Positions 23,045-36,700 of a stretch of 64,000 nucleotides of DNA are shown here, one piece after another. Where the stretch lies: positions 3,968,001 through 4,032,000 of the forward strand of contig CP053153.1 of NCBI GenBank assembly GCA_014607495.2. Direction: 5' to 3'. Source of the stretch: Carposina sasakii (lineage: Eukaryota; Arthropoda; Insecta; Lepidoptera; Carposinidae). The position numbers were made by a program, and so were the translations under genes. Position 1 is the first letter of the stretch. Every line of letters starts with the position of its first letter. Below the pieces are notes generated by a model that did no database searches, had not been told where the DNA came from, and saw nothing but the letters and a program-made list of their open reading frames with translations.

Positions 23045-23705
23045 TAATAATAATAAGCCCGCAGGGCAGCTTTGTGGCGAAGCTGTTGGTGATTGGCGTC
23101 ACCACGGACCCAAGTTCAGAGGGCCACTTTACCATCTTTGGTCCTCGACTCTTAGCTTGCCTTCATTGGCTGGCTAAGTTGGAACAGCGCAAGAGCGGAA
23201 CCTTTGCTCCAGGGTGGAAGTGTAAAATGTCATAACGCCGGGGGTAACTGACGTTCACGCCCCGCAGTCTCACCTCTCTGCACCCTTAGCCGCCCGCGCG
23301 GGTGTTGCCTCCCGGGCATGCGCCACTTATGGGAAGCCCACCTCAAGGCCTTAAATTACGGGCGGCAAGTCACCGCCTGCCACCTAACAATTTTGGGACT
23401 AGATTGTTATGGCAGGCGTCCGATAGTCTCCCAATATACAATAGCCCTTAACCAGCCACCCAACATTCAACCCTATAGCCCATGACCTTAGTTTTCCATC
23501 GCACGACTTAGATCTGCACTCCAATAGTCTTTGCACATGGGGGGGACCATCGCCGGGTGTATCATATTGTGCGGTCGGCGATGGTATCCGCCATGTGTAT
23601 TCCACACCATATTAAAGTTCTCTAAAAAGGGCCTCTACATCTTGGCTACGGCCCGACGCACGCCTCTCAAAGGACCGGGACTCTATAGTCCCGAGAATTT
23701 AAACA
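23045..23705. other. GC-richer, probably repeat-derived stretch without a recognisable gene
   Basis: The segment has clear hairpins: ACCATCGCC/GGCGATGGT at about 23547-23586 and GGGACT/AGTCCC at about 23679-23693. It ends near a LINE tail. Its composition contrasts with the AT-rich flanks. No frame on either strand encodes a domain I recognise. It may be a 3'UTR of an unlisted LINE. Confidence 0.4.
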
Positions 23706-23708
23706 GAG

Positions 23709-23870
23709 ATACAATAATAATAAAATTCTTTATTGCACATTTAAACAGTGTACGTACCTACATGGGCGAACTTAATGCTTGTAGCATTCTCCGACTAATG
23801 TACATATTTTATATGAAATCAGTGAAATTAAAACAGACATATTGGTGACTTGAAGCGCTGAGCCTATTTA
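23709..23870 (-). mobile_element. LINE 3' tail, reverse orientation
   Basis: The minus strand ends GTGCAATAAAGAATTTTATT followed by (ATT)n. Upstream is CTACAAGCATTAAGTTCGCC. A relative, without the (ATT)n, is at 60945-61060. Confidence 0.55.
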
Positions 23871-26800
23871 CATACTCGTATAAAATAATTAACGGGGAGG
23901 TCGAAAGCGTCGTAGGAATATAAAACAATAAAATTGGAAGAGGCTTAGACAAAGGAAAATTATACTGCATCGAAATTCGCACGTTCACTAATATGATTCA
24001 CTAGCATGATCAAACCTCAAAATCTCAAAATTCTAAGATGATTTTAATCTAGGCGACGTTTATTTTATTATGTACGGACCCTGTATTCTGGTTGGTTAGG
24101 TAATTCATTATACCTGAGGGACGTTAGTTAGTGATTAGTTTCGATATTTGTATATATTTTTTATTATATATTTGTATATGTATAGGTAACATCACCGATT
24201 TTCAGAGCTCGACTGTGATTTTATGTTCAAATGTAATATTTTTTGTTGTTTATGCATACCAATGTGAATAATTGTGACTCTTTGATGTAAATATTTTATA
24301 GTTCGTGACAAATGGCTGAGGAGATAGCTGGCTGGGTAGCGTATTTATTCTGCTTGTTTTTGTTCCGATAGTTTTTTAAGGTTTAATAATTTTAACAATA
24401 TGTAGGTATAGTTACTGAAGTATATCACTGTTATAATAATTAAAGTATCCTGCTCCATATGATCATACTATATAAGTAGGCTATGTTTTAGTGAGTGATT
24501 GACAGACAACGCACAAATAAAAACTACTCGCCTTTCCATCGAAAGTAGCATGTATGTATAGGTATGTTCCTTGTGAAATTTCGGAAAATCCCACGGAACG
24601 GGAGAAGTGGGAAAGTATATCCTGGATCTCTTATATTTATTAGATAAGATTTTAAAAGTAATAAAAAAGCTATGTTCTCAGCTATTATACCGAGGTGCAG
24701 TTGGCTTGCACCCAGATGCATTACGGGCTAGCGATTAAATGTGACAATCAGTGTAGTTTAGTGGTACCTATAACTTTTATTTCTTTCGTGTGTGCTTGAT
24801 AGATTTTGCAGGATACAAGTTTTCCACAAAGCTCATTCTTCTGAATTATTTATAAGACAGCACCCGATTTGGCGCAAGGTTTAAACCATAGAATAATAAG
24901 TTCTCCAGAACCCGTGACCACGCACACGTTTGAAGCAACTTTAAGTCGGTCAAATTGACCTACCTAGTTGATTTTTATTTCTGTTCTTCATGAGTCATAT
25001 TCACCCTATTATTAGGTATACCTATGGGTTATTTTTTTAATCTATTTGTTTTATTAAAACTCTAAAAAGTGATAATATTTCTCGATTTGACAACAATTTG
25101 CAGCTTAGAAGGTAGAGTAAGATGCGGAATTTTGCACTCCGGGCTCAGTATTCTATCTAAAGTTTATACTTAGGTTTTAATGTTAGTATGAAATCAGCGA
25201 TGTTTAAACGTTACGTGGAAATAGAACAAACGGGGGTAAAAGGTTATGCACGACTGCTTGCCTTAATATACATTATGCAAAGAAAAAATTACGGTTAAAT
25301 TATGAAGATGATTTGTAGAGACTTTGGATACTATCGAAAAACATTATGAGAGACCAGAGATACGCTTTATTTAATTAGGGATTTTCTGAGAAGTTAAAAT
25401 AACTGTCAAAGATAAATGATAATAGGGTAAGTGATGCCACAGGGTGATGCGCTCACGCCATCTATCCAGCTGATCTGTACTATTTTTTTTTACTTTTAAT
25501 AGATTTCAGAAAATCCCTCATTAGATTCTATGTAGAGCTGCCAAACAGGGTAGAATTACGTGGCATGGCCTAAATACCTTTAAATAAATCACTGAGATTG
25601 ATTAACTCTACATAAAAAATTCAAGCTTTTTTTGATAATTTGAATTACTCAAGTTGTTCTGGTCCTATATTGTAAAACATCATTCGATTACAAAATATTT
25701 TCTTCGATATTCGAAGCGCGGTAACTAAAAAGCGTATTTCTATTTATAAATTAATGTAATACAATATAGAAATAAATTAAAATTGTACTAAATGCAGGTT
25801 TCTTTCTGAATACAACTGCCAGGTTAGTAGGTCGGTACAAGTGCTAGAAACTCCGACCGCGAGAAACTTCTTTTCACTCCGCAATAGTTATAAACTTAAT
25901 TTCGAAATTAATCACGAGCTTTAAACGAAATTTCATTTCTACGTGGAATGTCAAGGTTCGTGATTGTGAAGTGAATTGGAAATGGATGTTTTTAAATTAA
26001 ATTTGATTAAAACACATTAATATAATTTCGCTTGCAATGGAGCTCTACCTAAAAAATTTCGTGATATTCATACAGATAATGAAGTACAATTTTAAACATA
26101 TCTGATTTTAAACATATAGGTAGATCTGAGAGATGTAAACTAAAGAAAAAAGTAAAGATGATATACTTTTGAAAAAAACAAATATATTTTTCAAAAAACA
26201 AAATTTAATAGGCAAAGTAACTGTAAAAGTAAGAATGGATGGATATGGCATCGTACTTCACAGTTTAAAACAGTTTCAGCACTTTAATTTCCATACACTG
26301 TCGCGTAAAATGGACAAAAGGCGAAAGTTACGGAATGTTTCTGAATTTAAAATTAGTTTTATAGCATTTAAGGGTTATGAATTTATTATTGTTAAAGGAC
26401 CACGAGTTTTGATTGATACATAAATTACTTTTTCATAGGTTAGAATACAATATTTTTATAAATACCTAGTTTTTAAATTATTTTTTAAATAGGTACCTTT
26501 ATTAGGAAGGTTTGTTACGCTCTGTGTAGGTATATATTAAAAATGCGATAAACTTTCACGGGCAAACTAATAGCTAGTTGGTTTCAATGAATGAATACGG
26601 ACAAAGGCAAAAATATTCGCTCGAATGAATAATATGTGTAACGTTACAGATAAATGAATATGTATTCGGGTCGGCTAGTATACCTACTATCAATTTAGAT
26701 AGATATTTGAACTGTAAGCTTCTAACTCGCAGTAAAATATAAGTTTTTACAATTTTTACGTAGGATTTTCTATCATGTACCATTTTGTTTCGTAACTTTA

Positions 26801-27474
26801 TTAATTTTTATGAAATTTTCAGCTTAGGTTTGTGTGAGTTCAGGGAAGGTACGTGTATGTACTATGTGTCTTATTAACATATAAATTGCATACATTAGCG
26901 ATCGTGTTTCAGTAGGTAATAGAAACTGCCAAAGAGCGACTAGTTATATCTAATAATATTATAAAACAAACCTTGGATATTTTTAACCAAATACCATTGA
27001 ACATTTTTTTATTTCAAACTTGAATGAAATTTTTGATGAAATATTTACTTTACAACTGTTATTTCCTTCATTAAAAAGTAAAACGATGATTCTTTATAAT
27101 ACACAGCATTTAATTTTTATGATTTCTCCTATCATTAAAGTAAGCTTGCAAGTAACCTCATTAGGAGAGACTCGCCGCGGAAATTGCCCCTGTACTTACT
27201 TGAAGATAAGCTTCATGTCACTAACGCTTCTTTAATATGGCCCTTCATCAGCAGGCATTTTTTTGTGATTTCAATTTAAAATATCATCAGGCAAAAAATG
27301 TGAAAGTTATACAAGCACCCACTACGAAGCATTTCATCAATTCCTGGTTCCATTTTCCGTTAGTTGCTTTCGGTGTAAAAAAACCAATATCTATTTTTGT
27401 GCATTGCCTTTGTATATTAATGTAAAATATTACAACAGCCAGTTAGTTATAAGTAAGTTTTTATATTGTTTCAG

Positions 27475-27754
27475 ATTAGTGAGCAGTAAAACGACGAAGA
27501 TGGAATAAAAAGCGCTGAAAATTCAAGTAAAAATGAAATTACGCAGTGTTTAATAATATAAACGGAAACCACATTTTGAGAAATTCAAACAGCAATTTTA
27601 ATGCGAGCGTGATGACAGTGTGTGATGTGAGTGGTGCAAAAATGCAGTGGGCAGGAGGGGGGAGGCAAGCGACCTAATTGGCTCCCACCAAACATTATTG
27701 CATTTGGTGCTTGGCTGTTGTTGAAAGGCGTCCAGAAAATCAAAATGTCGGCAG
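27475..27754 (+). CDS. Receptor exon 1: uORF-bearing leader plus first codons
   Basis: The exon carries 270 bases of leader and then ATG TCG GCA G at 27745-27754, followed by the donor GTAAAT. It encodes Met-Ser-Ala and the first base of Gly4 (phase 1). The leader has upstream ATGs with short ORFs: 27500-27508, 27533-27553, 27601-27612 and 27612-27677 (21 codons). These probably limit translation of the receptor. In-frame stops upstream of 27745 fix the start. The link to exon 2 is inferred from phase and splice signals. Confidence 0.75.
27500..27677 (+). promoter_or_regulatory. Cluster of upstream ORFs in the receptor leader
   Basis: Four upstream ATG ORFs precede the receptor start: ATG GAA TAA at 27500, a 6-codon ORF at 27533, a 3-codon ORF at 27601, and a 21-codon ORF at 27612-27677 in another frame. 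Their stops all precede the main ATG by at least 67 bases, so reinitiation is possible. This is a known way to keep expression low; here it is inferred from sequence only. Confidence 0.55.
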
Positions 27755-30700
27755 GTAAATAATAAACTTAATTCTAATAATAATAATCTAGAAAATGATT
27801 TTAGTATAGACTAAGAAATAGAGAGTGCAACTGTGTAATAAAGATCTGAACGACGTTATTTTGGTTACACATTTAAAGTTCTTTTTAAAGCAATTTCTAA
27901 AGATAAAGGAGGGGAATATTAGTAGAAAAATATACTTTCAATTAATAATATTATTTATAGATCTTTCACCCTTTCAAGTTTTAATTACGTTACACTAATA
28001 TCCTGTAGAGGGTTTCCCGCTCAATCTAAAGGAACCAAAAATTGTCAACGCAGTAAATGAGTTAGTAGTTCTATCTATTTAGTATCTACTTACGAAAGTA
28101 GATACTCCGGATTAGTCGGGAATCCAAACTGTCTATGAATAGTAACCCTTAAATAATCCATGTGTAAATACACTGAAGGTTAGGCTCCTAGTTTACTTAC
28201 TTATTTATGGGCATTGGGATAACGCCTCGTGTTATTAAATGTGGCTGTTAATGATTAATTAACTGTAACTCTGCTTACAAGGAAGAGGTTAGGTTTAATC
28301 GAGTATATGTGTAAGTTTCCTGTCTTACAGGGTGGTGTAGTAGATAATACTGAAAATGGAACTTTGTTTAACGTCAGAATAGATATCGGTAATGTGTAAC
28401 GCTTTTCACGCAAAATACTATATATATTATAGAGTTAGAGATTTTTATTTATTTATTTCTCCCTTCTCACCATCATTACAGACATTAGTCCAATGCGATA
28501 GCGCAGGTAAAGATATAAAATTATTATTAAATACATTATTATAAAAATATAAAGATATGTTGTAGAGTTCACAACTCTCCCGTTTTTTGAATGGTTGTTT
28601 GTTTTATCATTGGTGAACGCTATTATGTTTTTCACGGTGTCGTCAAATTACATGAAATACGTACTAAAAACTACGTAAAATATTTTTTAATACCTATGTA
28701 TGAATTTTCCATTATGAACACATTTGCTGTAGCCTAGTGCTTTAGAATCATGTTCTTAACTAAGCATGTGAGTATTCCTCATGCCCTGTGTATAAGTGGT
28801 CATTAAAGCCTCGAAATTATCTCCAGGATCAGCAGTAGCGATGATCGGAGCGAACCTCCGCTTCGGCTCGTCGGGGGCGTCCAACGCGTCCATCATAAAC
28901 AACACGCGCCACTGCCCGCCAGGGGGCGCTGCGAGCGCGGCGGCGCTACTAGCGCTCTCTGGCCTCGGCATGTCGGCTAACCTGGCGCTGATGACCGTCA
29001 TATTGAGCAAGAAGCAGCTGAGAAGGTATGTACGTTCGCATAATATTTCGAGGCATTTTTTGTTTTGATGTCTCAAAGTTACACCTACCTCTTGAGCGAA
29101 AGCTTCTAATAATTCCCCGAGAGTATTGTGGATAATAATACCAGGCATTTTGTACAGATGTCTCTAAGTTAGGTACGCCTACCTCTCAAGCAACAGCTTT
29201 AGCTGTACCCCCGAGAGTAGGTAAGCGAGGGAACGTAGATATCTCTCGCTTACTGGTTTAACTGAAACTACTGTATGTATTTCACTATTATATATTTGAA
29301 CTGCGTATAACAAAAAAAACTTACATTATGTATGGGGCTCACAAAAGGAAACGATATCGCGTTTTAAAATTTTGTGTGCTGCCATCTAGTAACCATAGAA
29401 TGGAACTAAACCACTATACACTTAAACATCCTGCGGCCCAAGGACTAACTAAGTCCTTTAAACAAAAAAACAATATAACATAAAACTTAAACAGTAAATT
29501 AAGTAGTGTAAATGAAGGTAACAAAGTATACAACAAAAGAACAGTAGAAATTCTAAGCATCCAAGGGCAGTGGGCACAATTTAGTAACCGGTCTTTTAAA
29601 AGTATTATTTTTATACTGAAGAGTTACAACTCGTGTTATGCCATCTGATCCCGGGTGCTTTTCAATTACACGACCCAAAAGCCACTTACCAGGTGGTAAG
29701 CGATCATCCTTTACTAAAACAACTGCACCCAAAGCAATGTCAGATTGGATCTTAGACCATTTATAACGGTGTTGTAAAGTGGTCAAATATTCAATTTGCC
29801 ACCGACGCCATAATTGCTGAACGAAACGCTGGACTATATGCCATCGATCCAAACAACTAACTCTTGTGTCAATTAAATTTTGTTCGGGGACAGCTATGAG
29901 TGACTCGCCTACTAGAAAGTGACTCGGAGTTAAAGGAATATCATCAGGTGACGAGCTCATTAAAGTCAGTGGTCGTGAATTTAAACATGCTTCGACTTGT
30001 GTTAGAAGGGTATTAAACTCTTCAAAGGTTAGAAGTGTTTGTCCAATAACGCGTTTGAGATGACCCTTGACCGATTTTACACCAGACTCCCACAAACCAC
30101 CAAAATGGGGAGCACCTGGTGGTATAAAATGCCAAGTTGTCTGGTCATTTGCTAACAATTCGGAAATTTCAATAACAACTTGTGATTTTAAATTCTTAAA
30201 AGTTAAGTTTAGTTCACGCGAAGCTCCTATAAAATTTGTTCCACAATCACTCCACATATCTCTGCAATGGCCACGACGAGAGGTGAAACGCTTAAAGGCA
30301 GCCAAAAAAGCAGATGAACTTAAATTACTTACTACTTCCAGGTGGATGGCTTTTGTTACAGTACATATAAATAAAGATATGTAAGCCTTACATGTTCTAT
30401 TACATCGACCTGGATATAATTTTAGCATAAATGGGCCAGCAAAATCGACACCACTTGTGAGAAACGGTCTAGAAGGAGTTACTCTAAATTGAGGTAAATT
30501 CCCCATAAATGGAGCAACAGGAGTAGCTCGTTGCTTAAAACAAGGTATACACTTTCTTATAGTCTTTTTAACTAAATTCTTAACTCCCAAAATCCAAAAG
30601 TTCTTACGCAAAAAGTTTAAAGTGAGCTGTTGGCCGCCGTGCAAGGTATGAACATGAGCGTTGACAACTAATAAATTGGAAAAAGTGCACTTACTTGACA

Positions 30701-33700
30701 ATATTATGGGTGCCTTCATGTCCAATGGAACATTTGCATAAGCAAGACGTCCACCAACTCTCAATATGTTATTTACATCCAATTTAGGATTAAGGGTATG
30801 TAATGAACTAGATTTGGGTATAACCTTGTGGTTTTTTAGGTAGTTGATTTCGTTACAAAAATACATATTTTGAGATATCCTTATACAGATATTACGTGCA
30901 TTTTGAATTTCAGCAGCTGTTAAGCCCGTTGAGTAAGTTAAAGGTAAATCATGATTATTAGGTAATATCCCTAATTTAAGTTTACATTTATTAAAAAATC
31001 TTATACAATAGGCAGTGACGCGAATCAATTTTAAATAGGAGGAGTATCTGTTAAAGTATACATTCATATCATCATCATCAATTACTATATTGCTAACAAT
31101 TTTTACTTTGGTTTCTAGGTTTGTGTCTATCAAATCAATACTCCTATATTGCATTATAGAGGAATTTGTTAAAAACTGCGGTCCAGTCCACCACAGCTTG
31201 TGCTTGTTGAGTTCTCTGGGATCAATACCACGTGTTGCGCAATCAGCAGGATTATCATTTGATTGCACGTGATGCCACTGACTACTATTAGTGACTGTTA
31301 AAATTTCAGAGGTACGATTCGCTACAAAAGTAGTCCAATTACTAGGAGATTTTCTCAGCCAAGCCAAAACTATCATGGAATCTGTCCAAGCAAAAACACA
31401 ATCATCATTAATTTTCAGTGAAGTTTTAACATCATGTAACATTTTAGACAATAACACCGCACCACAGAGTTCGAGACGTGGTACCGAGACTTGTTTAACT
31501 GGAGCAACTTTTGACTTGGCCATAATCATTCGCACAGTAACGTTATCACCATTACAAACTCTGAGGTACAATACACTAGCGTAGGCTGCACAAGATGCAT
31601 CGCAAAAGCCATGCAGCTCAATCTTAGCGACTGTGTTCGATCTGCCAAGCCAACGTGGAAACGGAATGACTTCTACATCATTAAATTTATTAAGGTAAGT
31701 GCACCATTCAGTTTTTAACTCATCAGATAATACGTCATCCCATCCTAAACCAGCTAGCCAGAGCTTCTGCATAAAGATTTTAAGTACAATTACAGCGGGA
31801 GCTAGCCAACCTAAGGGGTCAAATGTTTTTGCTATAGCAGATAGAACACATCGTTTTGTAAATATATTATCATTAGAGTCTAGTTTAAGAGTCAATTCAA
31901 GATTATCACTTCGAGAGTTCCAATTAATACCTAAGGCTTTAATAGTGTCTTCAATTTTTATATTCACTGCACTTTGTGATTCTTTGTCAACTTCAGGAAT
32001 TTGATCTAACACTAATTCACTATTAGACGCCCACTTATGTAACGGAAATCCGCCACGGCCTAATAACTCAGTAAGACTTTTTTGTAGCTGAATAGCATCT
32101 TCTTCAGTGGATGATCCAGTCATAAGATCGTCCATGTATATATCGTTTTGTAGAATTTCAGCTTCCTTCGGAAAGTCAGTACGTTCGTCCTCTGCAAGCT
32201 GATGTAATGTGCGTATAGCCAGGAATGGAGCACATGAAGTACCATATGTAACAGTAAGTAGTCGATATTGTCTAATAGGTTCATGTGGTGTATTGCGCCA
32301 TACAATTCTTTGAAAATCAACATCTTTTCTTGAGACGAGGATCTGTCTATACATCTTTTGTATATCTGCGACTAAGCAGAATTTATGTTGTCTCCATCGT
32401 GTTATCAGATCTCGCATATCTTGTTGGAGAATAGGTGTAATTAACATAGCATTATTTAGTGAGTTTCCATTTCCAGGTTTAGCGCTGCCGTCGAAGACTA
32501 CGCGTAACTTTGTGCTCAAGCTAGATGGTCGGACTACAGCGTGATGAGGTAAGTAGTATTTTTGTGTTGTGATCATTTCTTCTTTTTCAGGTACTACCTC
32601 CATATGACCTTGTGTTAAGTATTGTTCCATAAATAAGTTATAATCACTCTTAAAATCAGGCTTGTGCGTAAAACGTTTCTCCATCTGATGTAAGCGACTG
32701 ACTGCAAGAGGTCTGGAGTCACCGAGTTGTGGATCATCTATAAAGGGCAACCGTACGACATATCGTCCATCACGGTTCCTTGTGTGAGTATTTTTGTAAT
32801 GTTCTTCACATTTCTTTTCTAAATTTGTCATCGTATTTTTCTTAGGTAAGTACTCTTCTAATTCCCAAAACTGTCGTAATAACTGATCTATCTCTATTTT
32901 TGTGTGATTGACAATAACATTGTGTTTGTATAGATCAGTTTGTGTCACTCTTCCAGAGATCAACCATCCAAGTTGTGAGTTCAAGGCTATTAGATTATTG
33001 TGTCTTTGTAAACCATCTAGAAGTATGTGTGAAAATATATCTGCTCCAAGGAGAACATCAATAGAGCCTGGCTTGTAATATTCTGGATCAGCGAGATCCA
33101 AACTCATAGAAGGAGGCCAAGTATCTAAAGGAAATTCTTGTGATGGTAACAAAGAGGTAAGTTTCTTAAGTACGTAAGCTTTTGTTTCAAATTGGGTTAA
33201 TACTTCTTTAGTGGATTGGAATTTCAATGTAACCATAGACTTAGTTATTACCGCTGTTGTGTTAGAAATTCCAGTGATTTTGCCATTTACATAGGTACGT
33301 TCAAGATTAAGTAATTGTGAAGCTGCTTCGGTTATAAAGGAAGCTTGCGATCCTGGATCGATAAGTGCTCTGAGTACAAGTCCCATTCCAGATTCAGACT
33401 GAACAACAATCTGAGCTGTAGCTAGTATCACTTGTTGATTGTTGTTATCAACTTCAGTTTTCATGCTGATGTGGCAGTTGGTAGAAACTGTTGTACTCTC
33501 GGAAGGTTTAGTAACCTCCTGTGTAGATATTGTCTTATTAGGGTTAGTGAAATGCAGTAGCGTGTGGTGTCGACGGCCGCATTTTTTGCAAGTAGTACTT
33601 TGACGGCAATGACTAACAGAGTGACCCTTTATAAGACAGTTAAAACAAATATTATTTTTCTTTACAAAATCTTGACGTTCTGGCACGTTCAGTGTGGCAA

Positions 33701-36700
33701 AATCTTTACAGTGGCAAAGGTAATGGGGTTGTGAACAGTAAGTACAAGTGGTATCAGCTTCAGCAAAAAACGTTTTTACAGTAGCACTTTTCATTATTTT
33801 TTGTGGTGGATGTGTCTTGGTGATCTCTCTTCTTTGAGGTATTTGTTGTGAGTTATTTATAATTTCTAATGTTTGAAATCGGTTTTCTAGATATGAACAT
33901 AAATCCTTAAATGATGGGAGCATAGTTGAGGTAAGTGACTGTTCCCATAGTTTATATGAATCACTATCCAGCTTGGAGACGACAATGTGTACTATGATGG
34001 CATCCCACGTACAGGTAGGTATCTTGATATTATTTAAAGAACTTAGGCATTGTTTTGTCGTATCTAAAAGCTCCTTTAGACCACGCGCTGACTCATATGT
34101 CATCTTATTTTGGTTAAGCAAGCGGTTAAGGATGTGACTGACTATGATGCGTTTGTTATCGTACCGATTCTCTAATGTATTCCACGCCTCGTCATAGTTT
34201 GCTTCCGTTACAGCTAAGTGTTTTATTAAAGTGTCGGCTTCTCCCGATAAACAACTCTTTAAATAATGATATTTTTCTACTTGACTGATATGAAGTTCAT
34301 TGTGTATCAGTTGTTTGAATAAATCTCTAAAGCTCATCCATTCCAAATAATCTCCAGAAAACTTGGGTATAGTAATGGAGGGTAATCTTGGACGTGTGTG
34401 CTCTTGTTTGGTTTCGGTAGGAATCTTAGAACCCTTTGGCTCGCTGTTCTGTAGAAGGTTTAGACTATCCTTTATTAGAGTTTTGATCTCCATTCGGAGG
34501 TTCAGGGTATCATCGTAATGTTCATCTGGCTTGTAATCTATCAATTCTTCCTCGGATATTCTAGAAAAAATTTCGTGATTTGCTTCATACTTCACCCAAT
34601 ACTCATTGAGCACTTCTTGTCTCGTCTCTAAGTAGCCTACGGTGAATCTAGATTTCGATTTTTTCAAATTTGTCAGAAGCTTTAAAATCTTATCTGCCGT
34701 AGAACGCTGTGCTGCACAGAGTTGCTGTGTTGATGTCATGATAATATAAAACAAAGACAAAGTCCCAATTTACAAAAAAATTCTAAGTCCAAAATTAACA
34801 CGAATTTTGTTAAGTTCAAAATGAGAACGAAATTTTCTAAGTCCAAGTTTATACGAAATTTGCTAAGTCCAAACCGAACACGAATTTGCTAAGTCCAAAA
34901 CACTACGTACGTGAATCACTGAAAGTTTCAGCCTGAAATCCCGAATCACTCACTGAAATCCAGAAACACTCACTTCACTGAAATCCAGAAACACTCACTT
35001 CACTGAAATCCTGAAACACTTTTACTGCACTGAAATCCTCACTGAATTTATCCGGCTCGAAGGACCAATGGTTTTACTGAAACTACTGTATGTATTTCAC
35101 TATTATATATTTGAACTGCGTATAACAAAAAAAACTTACATTATGTATGGGGCTCACAAAAGGAAACGATATCGCGTTTTAAAATTTTGTGTGCTGCCAT
35201 CTAGTAACCATAGAATGGAACTAAACCACTATACACTATACACTTAAACACTTACCTTATTATAGATGATAATACCAGTATCAAGGCTCAAAGACAAACG
35301 GACCCCTGATTACACAATTTGTAGTAGCAGTAGCGACAATGAAATTTGAGTGTGTGCGTTCTGCAAGTTATGTACTTAATCATTTGTCCTCAACTCCACA
35401 TTGATCTGCAATTTCATTCAAAATACTGCAATAATGTCAATAGGCAATGATACTCCTACATTTACTTAAGTATACTGCCATTCCGCGTGGTTCCGGCAGA
35501 GTAGAGTTTGTACCACTCTACGCCTCCCCGTGGCTGTCGCATGAGGCGATTAAGGGTTTCCGGGAGGTGGGCAGCAGCGCCTCCCGTGCTGACAACCTAG
35601 TCCAAAAATCAGACTGCGGTTACCAACCCGCCTGCCCAGCGTGGTGACTATGGGCAAAAGTCCCCCTATGGCAGTAGCCTTATGGCATGCCCTGAGGTAA
35701 GCCTATGTCCAGCAATGGACTGCAATAAGCTGAAGATGAAGATACTGATATAATCATGGCTATCAGTAAATCGAATTGCTCCGACATGCTTGAATAATAA
35801 AATCTAATTCCCAGAGTCATAAAGCATTATCCTCTCGATGTTCATACACATGATCATAATGAAGTCGTGAATAACTGTAATCAGTAAAACTTGATAGATA
35901 GGGTGTTTTATGGCCAGTCATGCTCATAAAATAACGTAAGATTAGCCTGTATATATGGAGGCAGACAGACGGCAGGCCATAAAAAATTTGCCATATTTCT
36001 AGCAAAATGACATGCTAAAGAAATTAAATTTAGTCAGCTTCGAAAAGATGGATACGTGTTAAAAGTTTAACGGGCAAACGGGTAGCAGATGCACTGATGT
36101 AGTATATTTAATTACTCCCGCCGAGTCACCGGTACCGCTACACTAAGCGTGGCTGTAAGATCTCCTTCACGATCATGCTTTTTGTGTTGCATTTTGAGAA
36201 CACACTTTGTGCTGAGAGTGTAATTGGTCGGGAAAGATAATTCTCATCGGGTAACACTGACGCTCGATAAAACATTTTCTCATAATAAGATACATATTAC
36301 ACAAAGCTATGTTCCCGAACTGGAGTAGTCAGAACTGTAGGATCATAAGGGGGATCCCTCAGCCATGTTTAGCATAGCGGGGACGATCAGTAATGATTTG
36401 GGGGGCAATTCTTGAACATTTTTGAGCCGAAACGCAACCACTAACGAACCGTTGACGAAACGCGATGCGCAGCAATATATACCTACTTACTGCTTGAGTT
36501 ATAAGGTATATTTTAGCACGCATCCGTCGCGAGCATGACAGAATAAAAACAAATATCTGTCTCGTGCTGAAATGTGTCTAATTACGTCACCGTAAATAAT
36601 TGTTGCTCTGTTCTGAGCGTCTACAACGGTTCCGTTTCGGCTTCGTTCCAACTCGAGACTTTTCGAGAATTGGCCTTCAGTGACTAGTTGCTAGTTTATC

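Larger units (their letters stand above)
21892..27474. other. Upstream region of the receptor gene
   Basis: Apart from 23045-23870 this is AT-rich with no recognisable ORF. It should hold the receptor promoter and any non-coding first exon, but no TATA/Inr pair stands out clearly enough to call. Confidence 0.45.
29249..35255 (-). mobile_element. Full-length BEL/Pao LTR retrotransposon with CTTAC target duplication
   Basis: The element runs 29254-35250 on the minus strand, flanked by the 5-bp direct repeat CTTAC (29249-29253 and 35251-35255). The LTRs are 175 bp (29254-29428) and 182 bp (35069-35250) with TG...CA ends when read on the element's strand. They differ by one substitution and one 7-bp tandem duplication. 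One large ORF fills the interior. The element lies antisense in the second intron of the receptor. Near-identical LTRs, an intact ORF and a clean target duplication point to a recent, possibly active insertion. Confidence 0.96.

Noticed and set aside
26169..26423. 84-codon ORF upstream of the receptor
   Set aside because: It is Lys/Phe-rich translation of AT-rich DNA without homology or splice sites.
27460..27480. Initiator-like TCAGATT as the receptor TSS
   Set aside because: The same bases make a better 3' splice acceptor and no TATA or downstream element is evident, so the TSS was left open.
30067..32004. Plus-strand ORFs of 60-105 codons inside the BEL/Pao element
   Set aside because: They are antisense shadows of the gag-pol ORF.
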